Origin: Roseovarius spongiae | GTDB lineage: Bacteria > Pseudomonadota > Alphaproteobacteria > Rhodobacterales > Rhodobacteraceae | Direction of reading: 5' to 3' | Length of the DNA stretch: 64,000 bases | Assembly: GCF_003651245.1 (NCBI RefSeq) | Contig: NZ_RAPE01000001.1 | Coordinates: 1,302,001 to 1,366,000, forward strand | Shown here: positions 8,135-17,043 of the stretch, one piece after another | How positions within the stretch are numbered: position 1 is the stretch's first letter | How the letters are laid out: each line of letters opens with the position of its first letter | Notes under the pieces: model-generated | Databases searched by the model: none | The model's input: the letters and a program-made list of their open reading frames with translations, nothing else | Told to the model about the DNA's origin: nothing | Translations under genes and position numbers: made by a program

Positions 8135-9031
8135 ATGAAGCTCACCGGGTCCGACATCCACATGCTCAGCGTTTTCGCCAGCGTCGTGCGCAACGCGGGC
8201 TTTTCCGCCGCGCAGGTCGAACTGGGGCTGAGCCAGCCGACCATCTCCAACCACATCACCGCGCTCGAGGAACGGCTGGGCGTCAAGCTCTGCCAGCGCG
8301 GGCGGCGCGGCTTCCTGCTGACCGAGAAGGGGCGCATGGTTCACGAGATCGCCGAGGCGCTGCTGGGGACGCTCGACACCCATTCGGTGCACCTCGCGGA
8401 GCTTCGCGGCAACCTCGTGGGGCGCCTGCGCATCGCCGTGGTGGACGCGCTCAACACCGATCCGCGCTTTCGCCTGCCCGCCGCGATCCGCGCGTTTTCC
8501 GAGGCCGCCCCGGCGGTGCGAATCGAGCTTGAGGTCGCGCGCCCGCAGGACATCCTGAACGGCATCCTCGACGGCAGCTACCACGTCGGCGTCGGCAGTT
8601 TTGACAACATCATCAACGGGCTCAAGGTCGACAACCTTTATTCCGAGCGTCACGCGCTCTATTGCGCGCCCGAACATCCCTGCTTTGCGGATGGCGGCGC
8701 AGGACTGGGCGAGGCGCAACTCCGGCGCATGCCCTGGGTGCATCGCGGTTACTGGAGCCAGCAGCGCCAGAAATCCTTTGGCCCGTCCGATGCCGACCGC
8801 TTCGTCAACCAGATCGACGCGCAGCTGACAATGGTGCTGAGCGGGCGCTATCTCGGCCTTCTGCCCGAGCATATGGCAGCGGAGTTCGTGGCCCGGGGAC
8901 GCTTGCGGCGCATGGCCTGGACGGGCGCGGATTTCAGTTGCGTCATCCAGTGCGTGCGCCGCGCCGGGCCGCCGCCGAAGGTGATCGACCGGTTCACCGA
9001 GATTCTGTGCGCCCAATACACCGGCGAATAG
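8135..9031 (+). CDS. LysR-family transcriptional regulator
   Basis: The 298-aa protein has the LysR N-terminal winged helix (FSAAQVELGLSQPTISNHITALEERLGVKLCQRGRRGFLLTEKG, residues about 20-65) and a C-terminal effector domain of periplasmic-binding-protein type. It is divergent from the zinc alcohol dehydrogenase and stands directly before the ureohydrolase/nitrile hydratase operon. Shared half-sites on both flanks suggest it could control both. The effector is unknown. Confidence 0.9.
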   Translation: MKLTGSDIHMLSVFASVVRNAGFSAAQVELGLSQPTISNHITALEERLGVKLCQRGRRGFLLTEKGRMVHEIAEALLGTLDTHSVHLAELRGNLVGRLRIAVVDALNTDPRFRLPAAIRAFSEAAPAVRIELEVARPQDILNGILDGSYHVGVGSFDNIINGLKVDNLYSERHALYCAPEHPCFADGGAGLGEAQLRRMPWVHRGYWSQQRQKSFGPSDADRFVNQIDAQLTMVLSGRYLGLLPEHMAAEFVARGRLRRMAWTGADFSCVIQCVRRAGPPPKVIDRFTEILCAQYTGE

Positions 9032-9042
9032 ATTTGCACATC

Positions 9043-9052
9043 CAAATGTATC
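9043..9052. promoter_or_regulatory. inverted copy of GATACATTTG upstream of the ureohydrolase operon
   Basis: CAAATGTATC here is the reverse complement of the 10-mer at 8108-8117. It lies in the 101-base gap between lysR and the ureohydrolase gene, about 80 bases before the ATG, a reasonable place for an activator site. Confidence 0.35.
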
Positions 9053-9132
9053 GGTTCCGCGATTGATATTTGCGCCGCCGCGCCGCGCCGCTATCCTGAC
9101 CCGTAGCGTATGATCAACCCCGGGGGCTTCCC

Positions 9133-10086
9133 ATGCCGCGTGAAACCGAATTCAACCAGCCGCTTGGCGGCAACGACATGCCGCGTTTCGGCGGCGGCGG
9201 CACGATGATGCGTCTGCCCGCGCAGGACACGGCGGAGGGGCTCGACGCCTGTTTCGTCGGCATCCCGATGGATATCGGCGCCTCCAACCGCGCCGGCACG
9301 CGCCACGGCCCGCGCGCCATCCGCGCCGAAAGCTGCATGATGCGCCCCTACAACATGGCCACCGGCGCCGCGCCCTTTGCAAAGATGCAGGTCGCCGATA
9401 TCGGCGACGTCGCGATCAACACCTTCGATCTGAAGAAGACGGTGGACATCATCACCGCCGCCTATGACGATATCCTCGCGCATGACGTCGTGCCGCTGAC
9501 ATTGGGCGGCGATCACACGCTGACCTACCCGATCCTGCGCGCCGTCGCCCGGAAACACGGGCCGGTCGCGCTTGTCCATGTGGACGCGCACGCGGACATC
9601 AACGACGAGATGTTCGGCGAGAAGATCGCGCATGGAACGCCGTTCCGCCGCGCCTTCGACGACGGCTTGCTGCAAAACGACAAGGTGTTCCAGATCGGCC
9701 TGCGCGGCACGGGTTACGCGCCGGACGATTTCGACTGGGGCCGCCGGCAGGGCTGGACCGTGATCGAGGCCGAGGAGTGCTGGCACAAGTCGCTTGCGCC
9801 CCTCATGGAAGAGATCCGCGCCAAGATCGGCGACGCGCCCTGCTACCTCACCTACGATATCGACAGCCTCGACCCCTCGATCGCGCCGGGCACCGGCACG
9901 ATGGAGATCGGCGGGCTGACCACCATCCAGGCGCTCGAGATCGTGCGCGGCTGCAAGGGGCTCAACCTAGTCGGCGGCGACCTCGTCGAAGTGTCCCCGC
10001 AATACGATACCTCTGGCGCGACCGCCATGATCGGGGCTAACCTGCTTTATGAAATGCTCTGCGTCCTGCCGAAGGTCTGGACGTGA
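9133..10086 (+). CDS. agmatinase/guanidinobutyrase-type ureohydrolase (arginase superfamily)
   Basis: The 317-aa enzyme hydrolyses a guanidino compound to urea and an amine. All binuclear metal ligands are present: GGDHTL (His128), DAHADIND (Asp151, His153, Asp155) and DIDSLDP (Asp242, Asp244). The stretch GTGYAPDDFDWGRRQGWTVIEA resembles agmatinase, guanidinobutyrase and guanidinopropionase more than arginase. Sequence reading alone cannot choose among agmatine, 4-guanidinobutyrate or free guanidine. It heads a run of eight same-strand genes with a polyamine-type transporter and nitrile hydratase, so the substrate may be imported by that transporter and carry both a guanidino and a nitrile or amide-yielding group, or the pathway may branch. 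Confidence 0.9.
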   Translation: MPRETEFNQPLGGNDMPRFGGGGTMMRLPAQDTAEGLDACFVGIPMDIGASNRAGTRHGPRAIRAESCMMRPYNMATGAAPFAKMQVADIGDVAINTFDLKKTVDIITAAYDDILAHDVVPLTLGGDHTLTYPILRAVARKHGPVALVHVDAHADINDEMFGEKIAHGTPFRRAFDDGLLQNDKVFQIGLRGTGYAPDDFDWGRRQGWTVIEAEECWHKSLAPLMEEIRAKIGDAPCYLTYDIDSLDPSIAPGTGTMEIGGLTTIQALEIVRGCKGLNLVGGDLVEVSPQYDTSGATAMIGANLLYEMLCVLPKVWT

Positions 10087-10117
10087 AGAAAGACGACCAA
10101 CAAGGGAGAGAAAGACC

Positions 10118-11197
10118 ATGACGACCAAGATCACCCGCCGCCGCCTGCTCGGAACCGCCGCCGCGACCGGCGCCGCCAGCCTCGCCGCGCCCTCGATCCT
10201 GCGCGCCGCGGACGGACCGCTCAGGGTCGGAACCTACGGCGGCTTTTTCGAGGAAAGCTTCCGCAAGCATGTCTATCCCGACTTCACCGAGAAGACCGGG
10301 ATCGAGGTCCAGTCCGTCGCGGTGCCGACCGGGGAAACCTGGCTGGTGCAGATCAAGAACGCCGCGCGCGCCGGCCAGGCGCCGGCCGACGTGTCGCTGA
10401 TGGCGGGTACCCCGCGCCGCGAGGGCGCGCGCCAGAAGGTGTTTCGCGCGCTGGACGAATCCAAGATTTCCAACCTCGGGAACATGCCCGACTCCTTCCA
10501 GGACCGCTATGACGACGGCAGCCTCTACGGCGTGGGCGGCGTGTCCTGGTACATCACGCTATGCACCAATTCCGACGAAATCCCCGAAGCGCCCGACAGC
10601 TGGGCCGCCCTCTGGGATGAACAGTACGCCGGCAAGATCGGGCTTCTGGGCCTGGCCACCAACTCTTATCTGCTCGAGGTGACGGCAACGACCTATTTCG
10701 GCGGCACCGACATACTCGACACCAAGGAGGGCATCGAAAAGGTCTTCGCCAAGCTGTCCGAGGTCGTGCCCAACGTGCGCCTCTGGTACAAGGACGAAGG
10801 ATCCTTCCAGCAGGCGTTGCAGGACGGCGAAATCCCGATGGGCCAGTATTACCACGACGTCGCCGGCCTCGCCGCGGCCGAGGGCTTCCCGGTGGTCTCG
10901 ACCTTCCCCAAGGAGGGCGGCATCCTCGATTCCGGCTTCTGGATCGTCCCCGAGAACGCCAAGCCGATGGACGAAATCGCGGAGTTCATCAACTACATGG
11001 CCCGCCCGGAGACCCAGGCGAACCTCGCGCGCAACCTCGGCACCGCGCCGGTGATCCGGCGTGATCTCATGGACCTCACGGACGAGGAATTCGCCGCCGT
11101 CAGCAGCGAGACCCCGCCGATCATCCCGCGCTATGAGATCTACGGCGAACATGGCGACTGGATCTCGGACAAGTGGAACCAGATGATCGCGGGCTGA
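10118..11197 (+). CDS. PotD-type ABC transporter substrate-binding protein, Tat-exported
   Basis: The 359-aa protein begins with a twin-arginine signal (TRRRLLGTAAATGAASLAAP) followed by an A-x-A-like site before DGPLRVGTYGGFFEE. The mature domain belongs to the extracellular solute-binding family 1/PotD-like class used for polyamines and related cations. ATG 10118 is preferred over upstream codons because GGGAGAG precedes it and the Tat motif starts there. It lies 31 bases after the ureohydrolase and is followed by a strong hairpin and then the ATPase and two permeases. A cationic guanidino or amine ligand is an inference from family and neighbour. Confidence 0.9.
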   Translation: MTTKITRRRLLGTAAATGAASLAAPSILRAADGPLRVGTYGGFFEESFRKHVYPDFTEKTGIEVQSVAVPTGETWLVQIKNAARAGQAPADVSLMAGTPRREGARQKVFRALDESKISNLGNMPDSFQDRYDDGSLYGVGGVSWYITLCTNSDEIPEAPDSWAALWDEQYAGKIGLLGLATNSYLLEVTATTYFGGTDILDTKEGIEKVFAKLSEVVPNVRLWYKDEGSFQQALQDGEIPMGQYYHDVAGLAAAEGFPVVSTFPKEGGILDSGFWIVPENAKPMDEIAEFINYMARPETQANLARNLGTAPVIRRDLMDLTDEEFAAVSSETPPIIPRYEIYGEHGDWISDKWNQMIAG

Positions 11198-11212
11198 GCC
11201 GTCCGCTTCTCC

Positions 11213-11242
11213 TGCGCCCCGCCTCACTGCCGGCGGGGCGCA
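11213..11242 (+). promoter_or_regulatory. intra-operon stem-loop after the binding-protein gene
   Basis: Perfect 11-base arms TGCGCCCCGCC and GGCGGGGCGCA enclose an 8-base loop, in the 70-base gap between the binding protein and the ATPase. No T-run follows. Position and form match the stem-loops that protect or attenuate transcripts in other ABC operons. Confidence 0.7.
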
Positions 11243-11267
11243 TCCGAAACGCCATGAGGAAACGCGC

Positions 11268-12326
11268 ATGTCGGGATTGATCATCGAAGGGGTGACCAAG
11301 AAATTCGGCACCCTGACCGCGGTCGAGGACGTGAACCTGGAATTCACCGCGGGCGAGATGATCTGCTTTCTCGGCCCCTCGGGCTGTGGCAAGACCACGC
11401 TCCTGCGGATGATCGCGGGGCTGGAAGAGCCGACGGACGGCGCGATCCGCTTCGACGGGCGCGACCTCACCAACGTGCCGGTGCACAAGCGCGACATCGG
11501 CATGGTCTTCCAGTCCTTCGCGCTGTTCCCGCATCTCTCGGTCGGTGAGAACATCACCTATTCCATGCGCATCCGCGGGCATTCGCGTTCGGAGCGCGAG
11601 GCCCGCGCGAAGGAGCTTCTGGACATGATGCGCCTGCCGGGGGTCGAGGACCGCTCGATCAGCCAGCTTTCGGGCGGGCAGCGGCAGCGGGTGGCCATCG
11701 CTCGCGCACTGGCGCTCAACCCGCAGATATTCCTGCTGGACGAACCGATGTCGGCGCTTGACGCCAACCTGCGCGAGGCGATGCAGATCGAGCTGCGCAA
11801 GCTTCAGCAGGAGCTTGGCATCACCACCGTCGTCGTCACCCACGACCAGACCGAGGCGATGACGATGGCCGACGAGATCGTCGTCATGGGCCGCGCCCGC
11901 GTGCTGCAATCGGGTAGCCCGATGGATATCTACAAGAAACCCGTCGACAAGTTCGTCGCCGGCTTCATCGGGACGAGCAACCTGTTCCCCGCGACGATGG
12001 CGGCGCCCGACCGCGTCCGCGTGGGCGACGCGGAGCTGAGCGTCGCCAACCGCGCAGGCGATTTCGCGACCGGCGAGGACGTGCTGCTGATGACCCGCCC
12101 CGAGGAGGTCTTCGTGCGCCCCGCATCCGCCGAGCGCCCCGCCAACGCGGTCGAGGGCAGGGTGAGCTTCGTGCGCGACATCGGCGCGACGATCGAGATC
12201 CTCGTCGATTGCGGCGGGCACGAGGTGATCTCGGTGCTCACCCCCAAGGATTGGCCCGACGTGGCAACGGGCGACGCCGTCACCGTGGAAATGCCCGCGT
12301 CCGCATGCAGCGTGCTTGCGGCATGA
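11268..12326 (+). CDS. PotA-type ABC transporter ATPase
   Basis: The 352-aa ATPase has Walker A GPSGCGKTT, signature LSGGQRQR, Walker B IFLLDEPMSALD and the H-loop VVTHDQTEAMTMAD, followed by a TOBE-type domain of about 80-100 residues (VLLMTRPEEVFVRP). These are features of the polyamine/iron/sulfate-type importer ATPases. Its TGA overlaps the ATG of the first permease (ATGA at 12323-12326), so the genes are translationally coupled. Confidence 0.93.
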   Translation: MSGLIIEGVTKKFGTLTAVEDVNLEFTAGEMICFLGPSGCGKTTLLRMIAGLEEPTDGAIRFDGRDLTNVPVHKRDIGMVFQSFALFPHLSVGENITYSMRIRGHSRSEREARAKELLDMMRLPGVEDRSISQLSGGQRQRVAIARALALNPQIFLLDEPMSALDANLREAMQIELRKLQQELGITTVVVTHDQTEAMTMADEIVVMGRARVLQSGSPMDIYKKPVDKFVAGFIGTSNLFPATMAAPDRVRVGDAELSVANRAGDFATGEDVLLMTRPEEVFVRPASAERPANAVEGRVSFVRDIGATIEILVDCGGHEVISVLTPKDWPDVATGDAVTVEMPASACSVLAA

Positions 12327-13171
12327 ACGGGCAGGGCGGCACCCTGGGGCGCGTCCTCGACCTCGTTCCGTCATCGGTGATGATCGGCGTCTTCTTCGTC
12401 GTCCCGTTCGTGCTGATCCTGCTTACCAGCTTCTCGGTCGAAACCGAAACCGGCGACTACGCGCTCGGCTTCAGCCTCGCGCATTTCGAACGCTTCGCGA
12501 CCTGGTTCTACATCGAGCGCGCGCTGTTCTCCGCCGGGCTCTGCGCGCTCATCGCGCTGCTGAGCCTGCTGATCGCCTTTCCGTTCACCTATCTGCTGAC
12601 CCGGTTCGGCCCGCGCACGCAGACGCTCTGGCTGATCTATATCCTCGCGCAACTGTCGCTGTCCGAGGTGCTCATCGCCTTCAGCTGGCAGATCCTGCTG
12701 TCGCGCACCGGCGGCGTCGCCAATATCCTCGTCTGGGTGGGCCTTGCGGAGAAAAGTTTCGCGATGGCGCCCTCGGCGGGCGCGGTGCTGGCGGCGCTGG
12801 TCTATCTCGCGGTGCCATTCTCGGTGCTGCTGCTCTACCCGGCGATCAGCCGCATGGACAAGGCCCTGACCGAAGCCTCGCGCACGCTGGGCGCCTCGCC
12901 CTTGCGCAGCTTCTTCACCGTGGTGATCCCGGTGACGCGCCCGGCCATCATCTCGTCCGGCGTGACCATCTTCGTGCTCACGCTCGGCGCGATCATCGTG
13001 CCGCAGGTGCTGGGCAAGCCCGAGCACTGGACGCTTTCGGTGCTGATTACCGACCAGGCGATCTTCAATTTCAACATGCCGTTCGCCTCGGCGCTGGCGG
13101 TGGTGCTGCTGATCATCAGCGCCAGCGTGATCTTCGCGGTCTCGAAATTCGGCGGGGGGCGCAGGACATGA
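12323..13171 (+). CDS. PotB-type ABC transporter permease
   Basis: The 282-aa inner membrane protein has about six hydrophobic helices and the coupling motif EASRTLGASPLRSFFTVVIPVTRP, which fits the EAA loop of PotB-like permeases. The start ATG 12323 lies within the ATPase stop region, and its stop overlaps the next permease start. The long upstream frame is only read-through of the ATPase region in another phase. Confidence 0.92.
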   Translation: MNGQGGTLGRVLDLVPSSVMIGVFFVVPFVLILLTSFSVETETGDYALGFSLAHFERFATWFYIERALFSAGLCALIALLSLLIAFPFTYLLTRFGPRTQTLWLIYILAQLSLSEVLIAFSWQILLSRTGGVANILVWVGLAEKSFAMAPSAGAVLAALVYLAVPFSVLLLYPAISRMDKALTEASRTLGASPLRSFFTVVIPVTRPAIISSGVTIFVLTLGAIIVPQVLGKPEHWTLSVLITDQAIFNFNMPFASALAVVLLIISASVIFAVSKFGGGRRT

Positions 13172-13953
13172 CCTTGCTGCGCCGCCTCTATCTCGCGCTG
13201 TTCGCGATCTACCTGCTGGGGCCGATCGTGGTCATCACTGCGGTGTCCTTTAACGCCAAGAGGTTCCTCGCCTTTCCGCCGCGCGGCTTCTCCTTCCGCT
13301 GGTATGCCGAGATCTTCGTCGCCAACGACTGGTTCGCGTCACTGATGAATTCGCTCATCATCGCGCTCTGTTCGGCGTCGCTTTCGGTGCTGATCGCCAT
13401 GCCGGTCGCCTATTCCGCCTGGCGCTTCGGGCTGCGCTACGCCAAGGCGCTGTTCGCGTTCGGGGTTGCGCCCTTCATCCTGCCGCCCGTGATCATGGCG
13501 CTGGGGTTCCTGCTGCTTTACACCAGCGTCGGGATCAACGGGCTGATGATCAACGTCATCATCGCGCATGCGATCTTCCTGCTGGCGCTGCCGCTCGTCA
13601 CCATCTCTTTGGGCTTGGAGAGCGTGGACCGCTCGCTGATCGAGGCGGGACAGACGATGGGCGCCTCGGGCTGGGTGGTGTTCCGCACCGTGATCCTGCC
13701 CATCGCCGCGCCCTTCGCCTTTGCCGGATTCGCCTTCGCCTTCGTGCTCAGCCTCAATGAATACATCATCGCGCTGATGACGGTCGGCTTCACGGTCGAG
13801 ACGCTGCCGGTCAAGATCTTCAATGCGCTGCGCTACGGCTACACCCCGGTCATCGCCTCGATCGCGGTGGTGTTCCTGCTGGTCAACATCACCGTCTTCA
13901 GCCTGATCGCGCGGTTCTCGAACCTGCCGCGCATCCTCGGCGCGCAGGACTAG
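13168..13953 (+). CDS. PotC-type ABC transporter permease
   Basis: The 261-aa second permease starts MTLLRRLYLALFAIYLLGPIVVI and has six membrane helices with the EAA-type loop EAGQTMGASGWVVFRTVILPIAAP. It overlaps the previous gene by four bases and ends nine bases before the nitrile hydratase alpha gene. The spacing strongly suggests that transporter and nitrile hydratase share a transcript. Confidence 0.92.
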   Translation: MTLLRRLYLALFAIYLLGPIVVITAVSFNAKRFLAFPPRGFSFRWYAEIFVANDWFASLMNSLIIALCSASLSVLIAMPVAYSAWRFGLRYAKALFAFGVAPFILPPVIMALGFLLLYTSVGINGLMINVIIAHAIFLLALPLVTISLGLESVDRSLIEAGQTMGASGWVVFRTVILPIAAPFAFAGFAFAFVLSLNEYIIALMTVGFTVETLPVKIFNALRYGYTPVIASIAVVFLLVNITVFSLIARFSNLPRILGAQD

Positions 13954-13962
13954 GAGGCGCAG

Positions 13963-14559
13963 ATGCCCCACGACCACCACGACCACGACCCTTTGGAGGA
14001 GGGCGCCGCCCTGCGCGTGCGCGCGCTCGAGGAACTGTCGGTGGCCAAGGGCCTCGTCGACCCTGCCGCGCTCGACGCCATCGTTGAATACTACGAACGC
14101 GAAACCGGCCCGCGCAACGGCGCCGCGGTGGTGGCGCGCGCCTGGAGCGACCCGGCCTATCGTGACTGGCTGCTGCGCGACGGGACAGCGGCGATCGCCG
14201 ACATGGGGTTCACCGGCTTCCAGGGCGAACACATGCGCGTGGTGGAAAACACCGAGGAGGTGCATAACGTCATCGTCTGCACGCTTTGTTCCTGCTACCC
14301 GTGGCCGGTGCTCGGCCTGCCGCCCACCTGGTACAAGAGCGCGGCCTACCGCGCCCGCGTCGTGCGCGAACCGCGCGCCGTGCTGGCCGAATTCGGGCTG
14401 GAACTGCCCGAGACGACCGAGATCCGCGTCTGGGACAGCACCGCGGAGATCCGCTACCTCGTGCTGCCGCGCCGCCCCGCGGGGACCGATGCGCTCGACG
14501 CCGACGCGCTCGCCGCGCTGGTGACGCGCAACGGCATGGTCGGCACGGCCGCGCTCTAG
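13963..14559 (+). CDS. nthA: nitrile hydratase alpha subunit, cobalt type
   Basis: The 198-aa protein carries the metal-claw motif VCTLCSCY (Cys106, Cys109, Ser110, Cys111). Thr between the first two Cys and Tyr after the last are the pattern of the non-corrin cobalt type rather than the iron type (CSLCSCT). The enzyme converts nitriles to amides in the cytosol as an alpha-beta pair. The N terminus is unusually His/Asp rich ([10 protein letters not shown]), a possible metal-loading aid. Thiocyanate hydrolase gamma shares the same claw, but the separate beta and activator genes that follow favour nitrile hydratase. No amidase lies next to it in the window, so the amide's fate is unclear. Confidence 0.93.
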   Translation: MPHDHHDHDPLEEGAALRVRALEELSVAKGLVDPAALDAIVEYYERETGPRNGAAVVARAWSDPAYRDWLLRDGTAAIADMGFTGFQGEHMRVVENTEEVHNVIVCTLCSCYPWPVLGLPPTWYKSAAYRARVVREPRAVLAEFGLELPETTEIRVWDSTAEIRYLVLPRRPAGTDALDADALAALVTRNGMVGTAAL

Positions 14560-14570
14560 GAGGGCCGGGG

Positions 14571-15236
14571 ATGGACGGAATACATGACATGGGCGGGATG
14601 CACGGTTTTGGCCGCGTGCCGGTCGAGGCCGAGGAGGTCTTTACCCACGAATGGCAGCGCCGCTCCTTCGCGCTGGCCGACGCGCTTGCTTGGACCGTGC
14701 CCTTCAACGCCGACCAACACCGCCACGCGATCGAGCGCCTCGCGCCCGGCGATTACCTCACCATCGACTATTTCGAGAAATGGGCGCGCGCCTGCCAGAT
14801 GCTGATGCAGGAGGCTGGCGTCGCCAGCGCCGAGGAGCTCGCCACCGGGCGCAAGAGCTTTGATCCCGACCTCGGGGAGCATGGCAAGCCGCCCGACGCC
14901 GCCACCGTGCGCCGCGTCATGCCGCGCGGCGCGCAGTTGATGTTCCCGCCCGACACGGCCGAACCCGCCTTCCGCGTGGGCCAGCGGGTGCGCGTGCGCG
15001 ACATGCATGTGCCGGGCCACACCCGCGCGCCGCGCTACGTGCGCCTGCGCGAAGGCGTGATCGAACGCGATCTCGGCGTGTTCCAGTTCGCCGACGCGAT
15101 GGCGCGGGGCGACGGCCCCGATCCGCAGCACTGCTACACCGTCGCCTTCGCCGCGCAGGACCTCTGGGGCGCAGAGGCGGAACCGCGCGGGCGCGTCTTC
15201 CTCGATCTCTGGGAGGCTTACCTTGACCCCGCTTGA
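14571..15236 (+). CDS. nthB: nitrile hydratase beta subunit
   Basis: The 221-aa protein starts with the family hallmark MDGIHDMGGMHGFGRV and ends in the SH3-like barrel region (FRVGQRVRVRDMHVPGHTRAPRYVRLREG, then LWEAYLDPA). ATG 14571 has AGGAGGGCCGGGG just upstream. It pairs with the alpha subunit to form the active-site cleft. It overlaps the activator gene by 14 bases at its 3' end. Confidence 0.94.
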   Translation: MDGIHDMGGMHGFGRVPVEAEEVFTHEWQRRSFALADALAWTVPFNADQHRHAIERLAPGDYLTIDYFEKWARACQMLMQEAGVASAEELATGRKSFDPDLGEHGKPPDAATVRRVMPRGAQLMFPPDTAEPAFRVGQRVRVRDMHVPGHTRAPRYVRLREGVIERDLGVFQFADAMARGDGPDPQHCYTVAFAAQDLWGAEAEPRGRVFLDLWEAYLDPA

Positions 15237-15594
15237 TGCGCATCGCGACATGCTGGCCCGCATAAGCGCGGACATCCCCGGCCGCAGCGATGGCGGCCCG
15301 CTCTTCCGTGCGCCCTGGCAGGCGCGGATCTTCGCGCTGATCGTCGCACTGGCGCAGGCCGGGCGCCTGCCCTGGCGCGCCTTCCAGGCCCGACTCGCCG
15401 CCGAGATCACCGAGATGGAAACGAAAGGCGCCCCCGAGGGCGTCGAGGACGGCTATTTCGATTGCTGGCTGCGCGCCGCCGGAGAGGCGATGAGCCAGCA
15501 GCGCCTGATCGCCCCGGGCGAGGTCGACGCGCAGATCGACGCGCTGCGCGAGGCGATCCAAGCCATCCGCAGCGCGCAGACGGCGGCCGGGTAG
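15223..15594 (+). CDS. nitrile hydratase activator/accessory protein
   Basis: The 123-aa protein resembles the N-terminal half of beta subunits (FRAPWQARIFALIVALAQAGRLPW), as do the P14K/NhlE-like activators that bind the alpha subunit and deliver cobalt by subunit swapping. Its length is in the usual range. It overlaps nthB by 14 bases and is followed by a terminator-like hairpin, so it closes the operon begun at 9133. Confidence 0.88.
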   Translation: MTPLDAHRDMLARISADIPGRSDGGPLFRAPWQARIFALIVALAQAGRLPWRAFQARLAAEITEMETKGAPEGVEDGYFDCWLRAAGEAMSQQRLIAPGEVDAQIDALREAIQAIRSAQTAAG

Positions 15595-15624
15595 GGCGCG
15601 CGCCTGCCGCGCGCGCCCGCTTTT
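15594..15624 (+). terminator. Rho-independent-type terminator after the nitrile hydratase operon
   Basis: Perfect 10-base arms GGGCGCGCGC and GCGCGCGCCC with a CTGCC loop begin at the last base of the activator stop codon and are followed by GCTTTT. It lies between this operon and the convergent NCS1 gene. Confidence 0.7.
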
Positions 15625-15626
15625 CG

Positions 15627-17042
15627 TCAGCGCCGATACCCGCCCTTGCCCGCAGGCCGGATCACCAGCATCGTCACCAGCCAGTAGACGAGACCGCCGG
15701 CAAAGGCCGAGGGCAGCGCCGCGGTGGTGAACTCGTAGGGATAGCGCGACACGTAGGTCAGCGGGTTGAGCAGGTAGAGATAGACGGCGAACCCTGCCGC
15801 CATCCCCGCCAGCGCCGCCGGGTTGAACCCGCCCCAGTAGGCGTAATGGGAATCGGGCGTGTCGTCATAGAGCGCGCGGATGCTCAGCCGCTGCCCCCGG
15901 ATCAGCAGGTAATCGACGATCTGGATCGCGCAGAGCGGCGCAAAGAAGACGCCGATGAACGCAAGGAACGTCCCGAAATTGTTGAAGAACAGGTCCGGCA
16001 CGATCACGCTCACCGCGACCACCGGCACGAGGCCCAGCAACAGCGTCACCGGCCAGGACAGCCGCTCGACGCCCGGCACGCTCTTGAGCCCGACCGCCGT
16101 GGCGTAGACGCCCACGATCGCCGTGCCGAGATTGGCCGCGATCACGAAAACCAGCGCGATCGCCCCGTAGAACGTCCCGCCCAGCTCGACCATCCACGCC
16201 GCCGGGTCCGAAATCCCGAGCGCGAGGATCGCCGCAAGGCCGATCACGCTCAGAAGCGGCACCGGCAGGCCCATGCCCAGCATCGCCGGCTTGGCCGCCG
16301 TATGCGCGTCAGGCGCCACGCGCACCATCGCGCCGATATAGGGCCACCAGCTCAGCAGGCTGACGATCCCGAGCTCGAGCCCCGTCACGTAGTCCCACTG
16401 GATGTCGCCCGACGCATAGGCCGGCGCCGCCGTCGCGATCGTGTCGGACTGCCGGGTAAGCAGCATGTAGACCATCCAGAACCCGACCCCGACGACGAAG
16501 AAGAAGAACACGTTGGACGCCCGCGCCACCCCGTTCTTGCCCTTGAGCAGAATGCCGAAGATCAGCGCGCAGGCCACGAGCGTGGAGACGACCTGCACGG
16601 TCGCGGTGCTCGCCTCGGTGATGGTCCCGGTGACGAGCAGGAGCTGCACCACCGATTTGCCGAAGAAGATGATCAGCAGCGAATTCCACCCGATGATCGA
16701 ACTGTATTGCAGGAACACCGTGATGATCCAGCCGCGGTTGCCGAATTGCGGCCGCGCGGCGACGATGGAATCGATGCCATAGCGCGTCGCCGCGGGCACC
16801 ACGGCGAGCGTGACCAGCAACATGCCGATCATCGATCCCGCCGTCATCGTGGCGAAGCCCTGCTTGAGGTTCAGGTAATACCCGACATACTCGCCGATGA
16901 TGTAGCACCATGTCGCCGTCGCGGTGACGAGAAGGACGACCCCCAGCTCAAGCTGGCCCCAGCTGCGTTCCGATTTCAGCAGCGGCCAGTTGGTTTCGTC
17001 CGCGTTCTCCATGGCTTGCCCGCCTTTGGTTGCGTCGCTCAT
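15627..17042 (-). CDS. NCS1-family (purine/cytosine permease type) transporter
   Basis: The 471-aa integral membrane protein has about twelve hydrophobic helices and belongs to the nucleobase:cation symporter-1 family, which takes up cytosine, purines, allantoin, hydantoins or related N-rich rings. Early WGQLELGVVLLV and WCYIIGEYVGYYL mark the first helices. It is preceded by a 51-aa membrane protein whose stop codon ends one base before this ATG, so the two are probably co-translated. The substrate is not readable. The aldehyde dehydrogenase and DMGDH-type genes upstream on the same strand may feed on what it imports. Confidence 0.88.
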   Translation of the reverse strand: MSDATKGGQAMENADETNWPLLKSERSWGQLELGVVLLVTATATWCYIIGEYVGYYLNLKQGFATMTAGSMIGMLLVTLAVVPAATRYGIDSIVAARPQFGNRGWIITVFLQYSSIIGWNSLLIIFFGKSVVQLLLVTGTITEASTATVQVVSTLVACALIFGILLKGKNGVARASNVFFFFVVGVGFWMVYMLLTRQSDTIATAAPAYASGDIQWDYVTGLELGIVSLLSWWPYIGAMVRVAPDAHTAAKPAMLGMGLPVPLLSVIGLAAILALGISDPAAWMVELGGTFYGAIALVFVIAANLGTAIVGVYATAVGLKSVPGVERLSWPVTLLLGLVPVVAVSVIVPDLFFNNFGTFLAFIGVFFAPLCAIQIVDYLLIRGQRLSIRALYDDTPDSHYAYWGGFNPAALAGMAAGFAVYLYLLNPLTYVSRYPYEFTTAALPSAFAGGLVYWLVTMLVIRPAGKGGYRR

Positions 17043-17043
17043 C

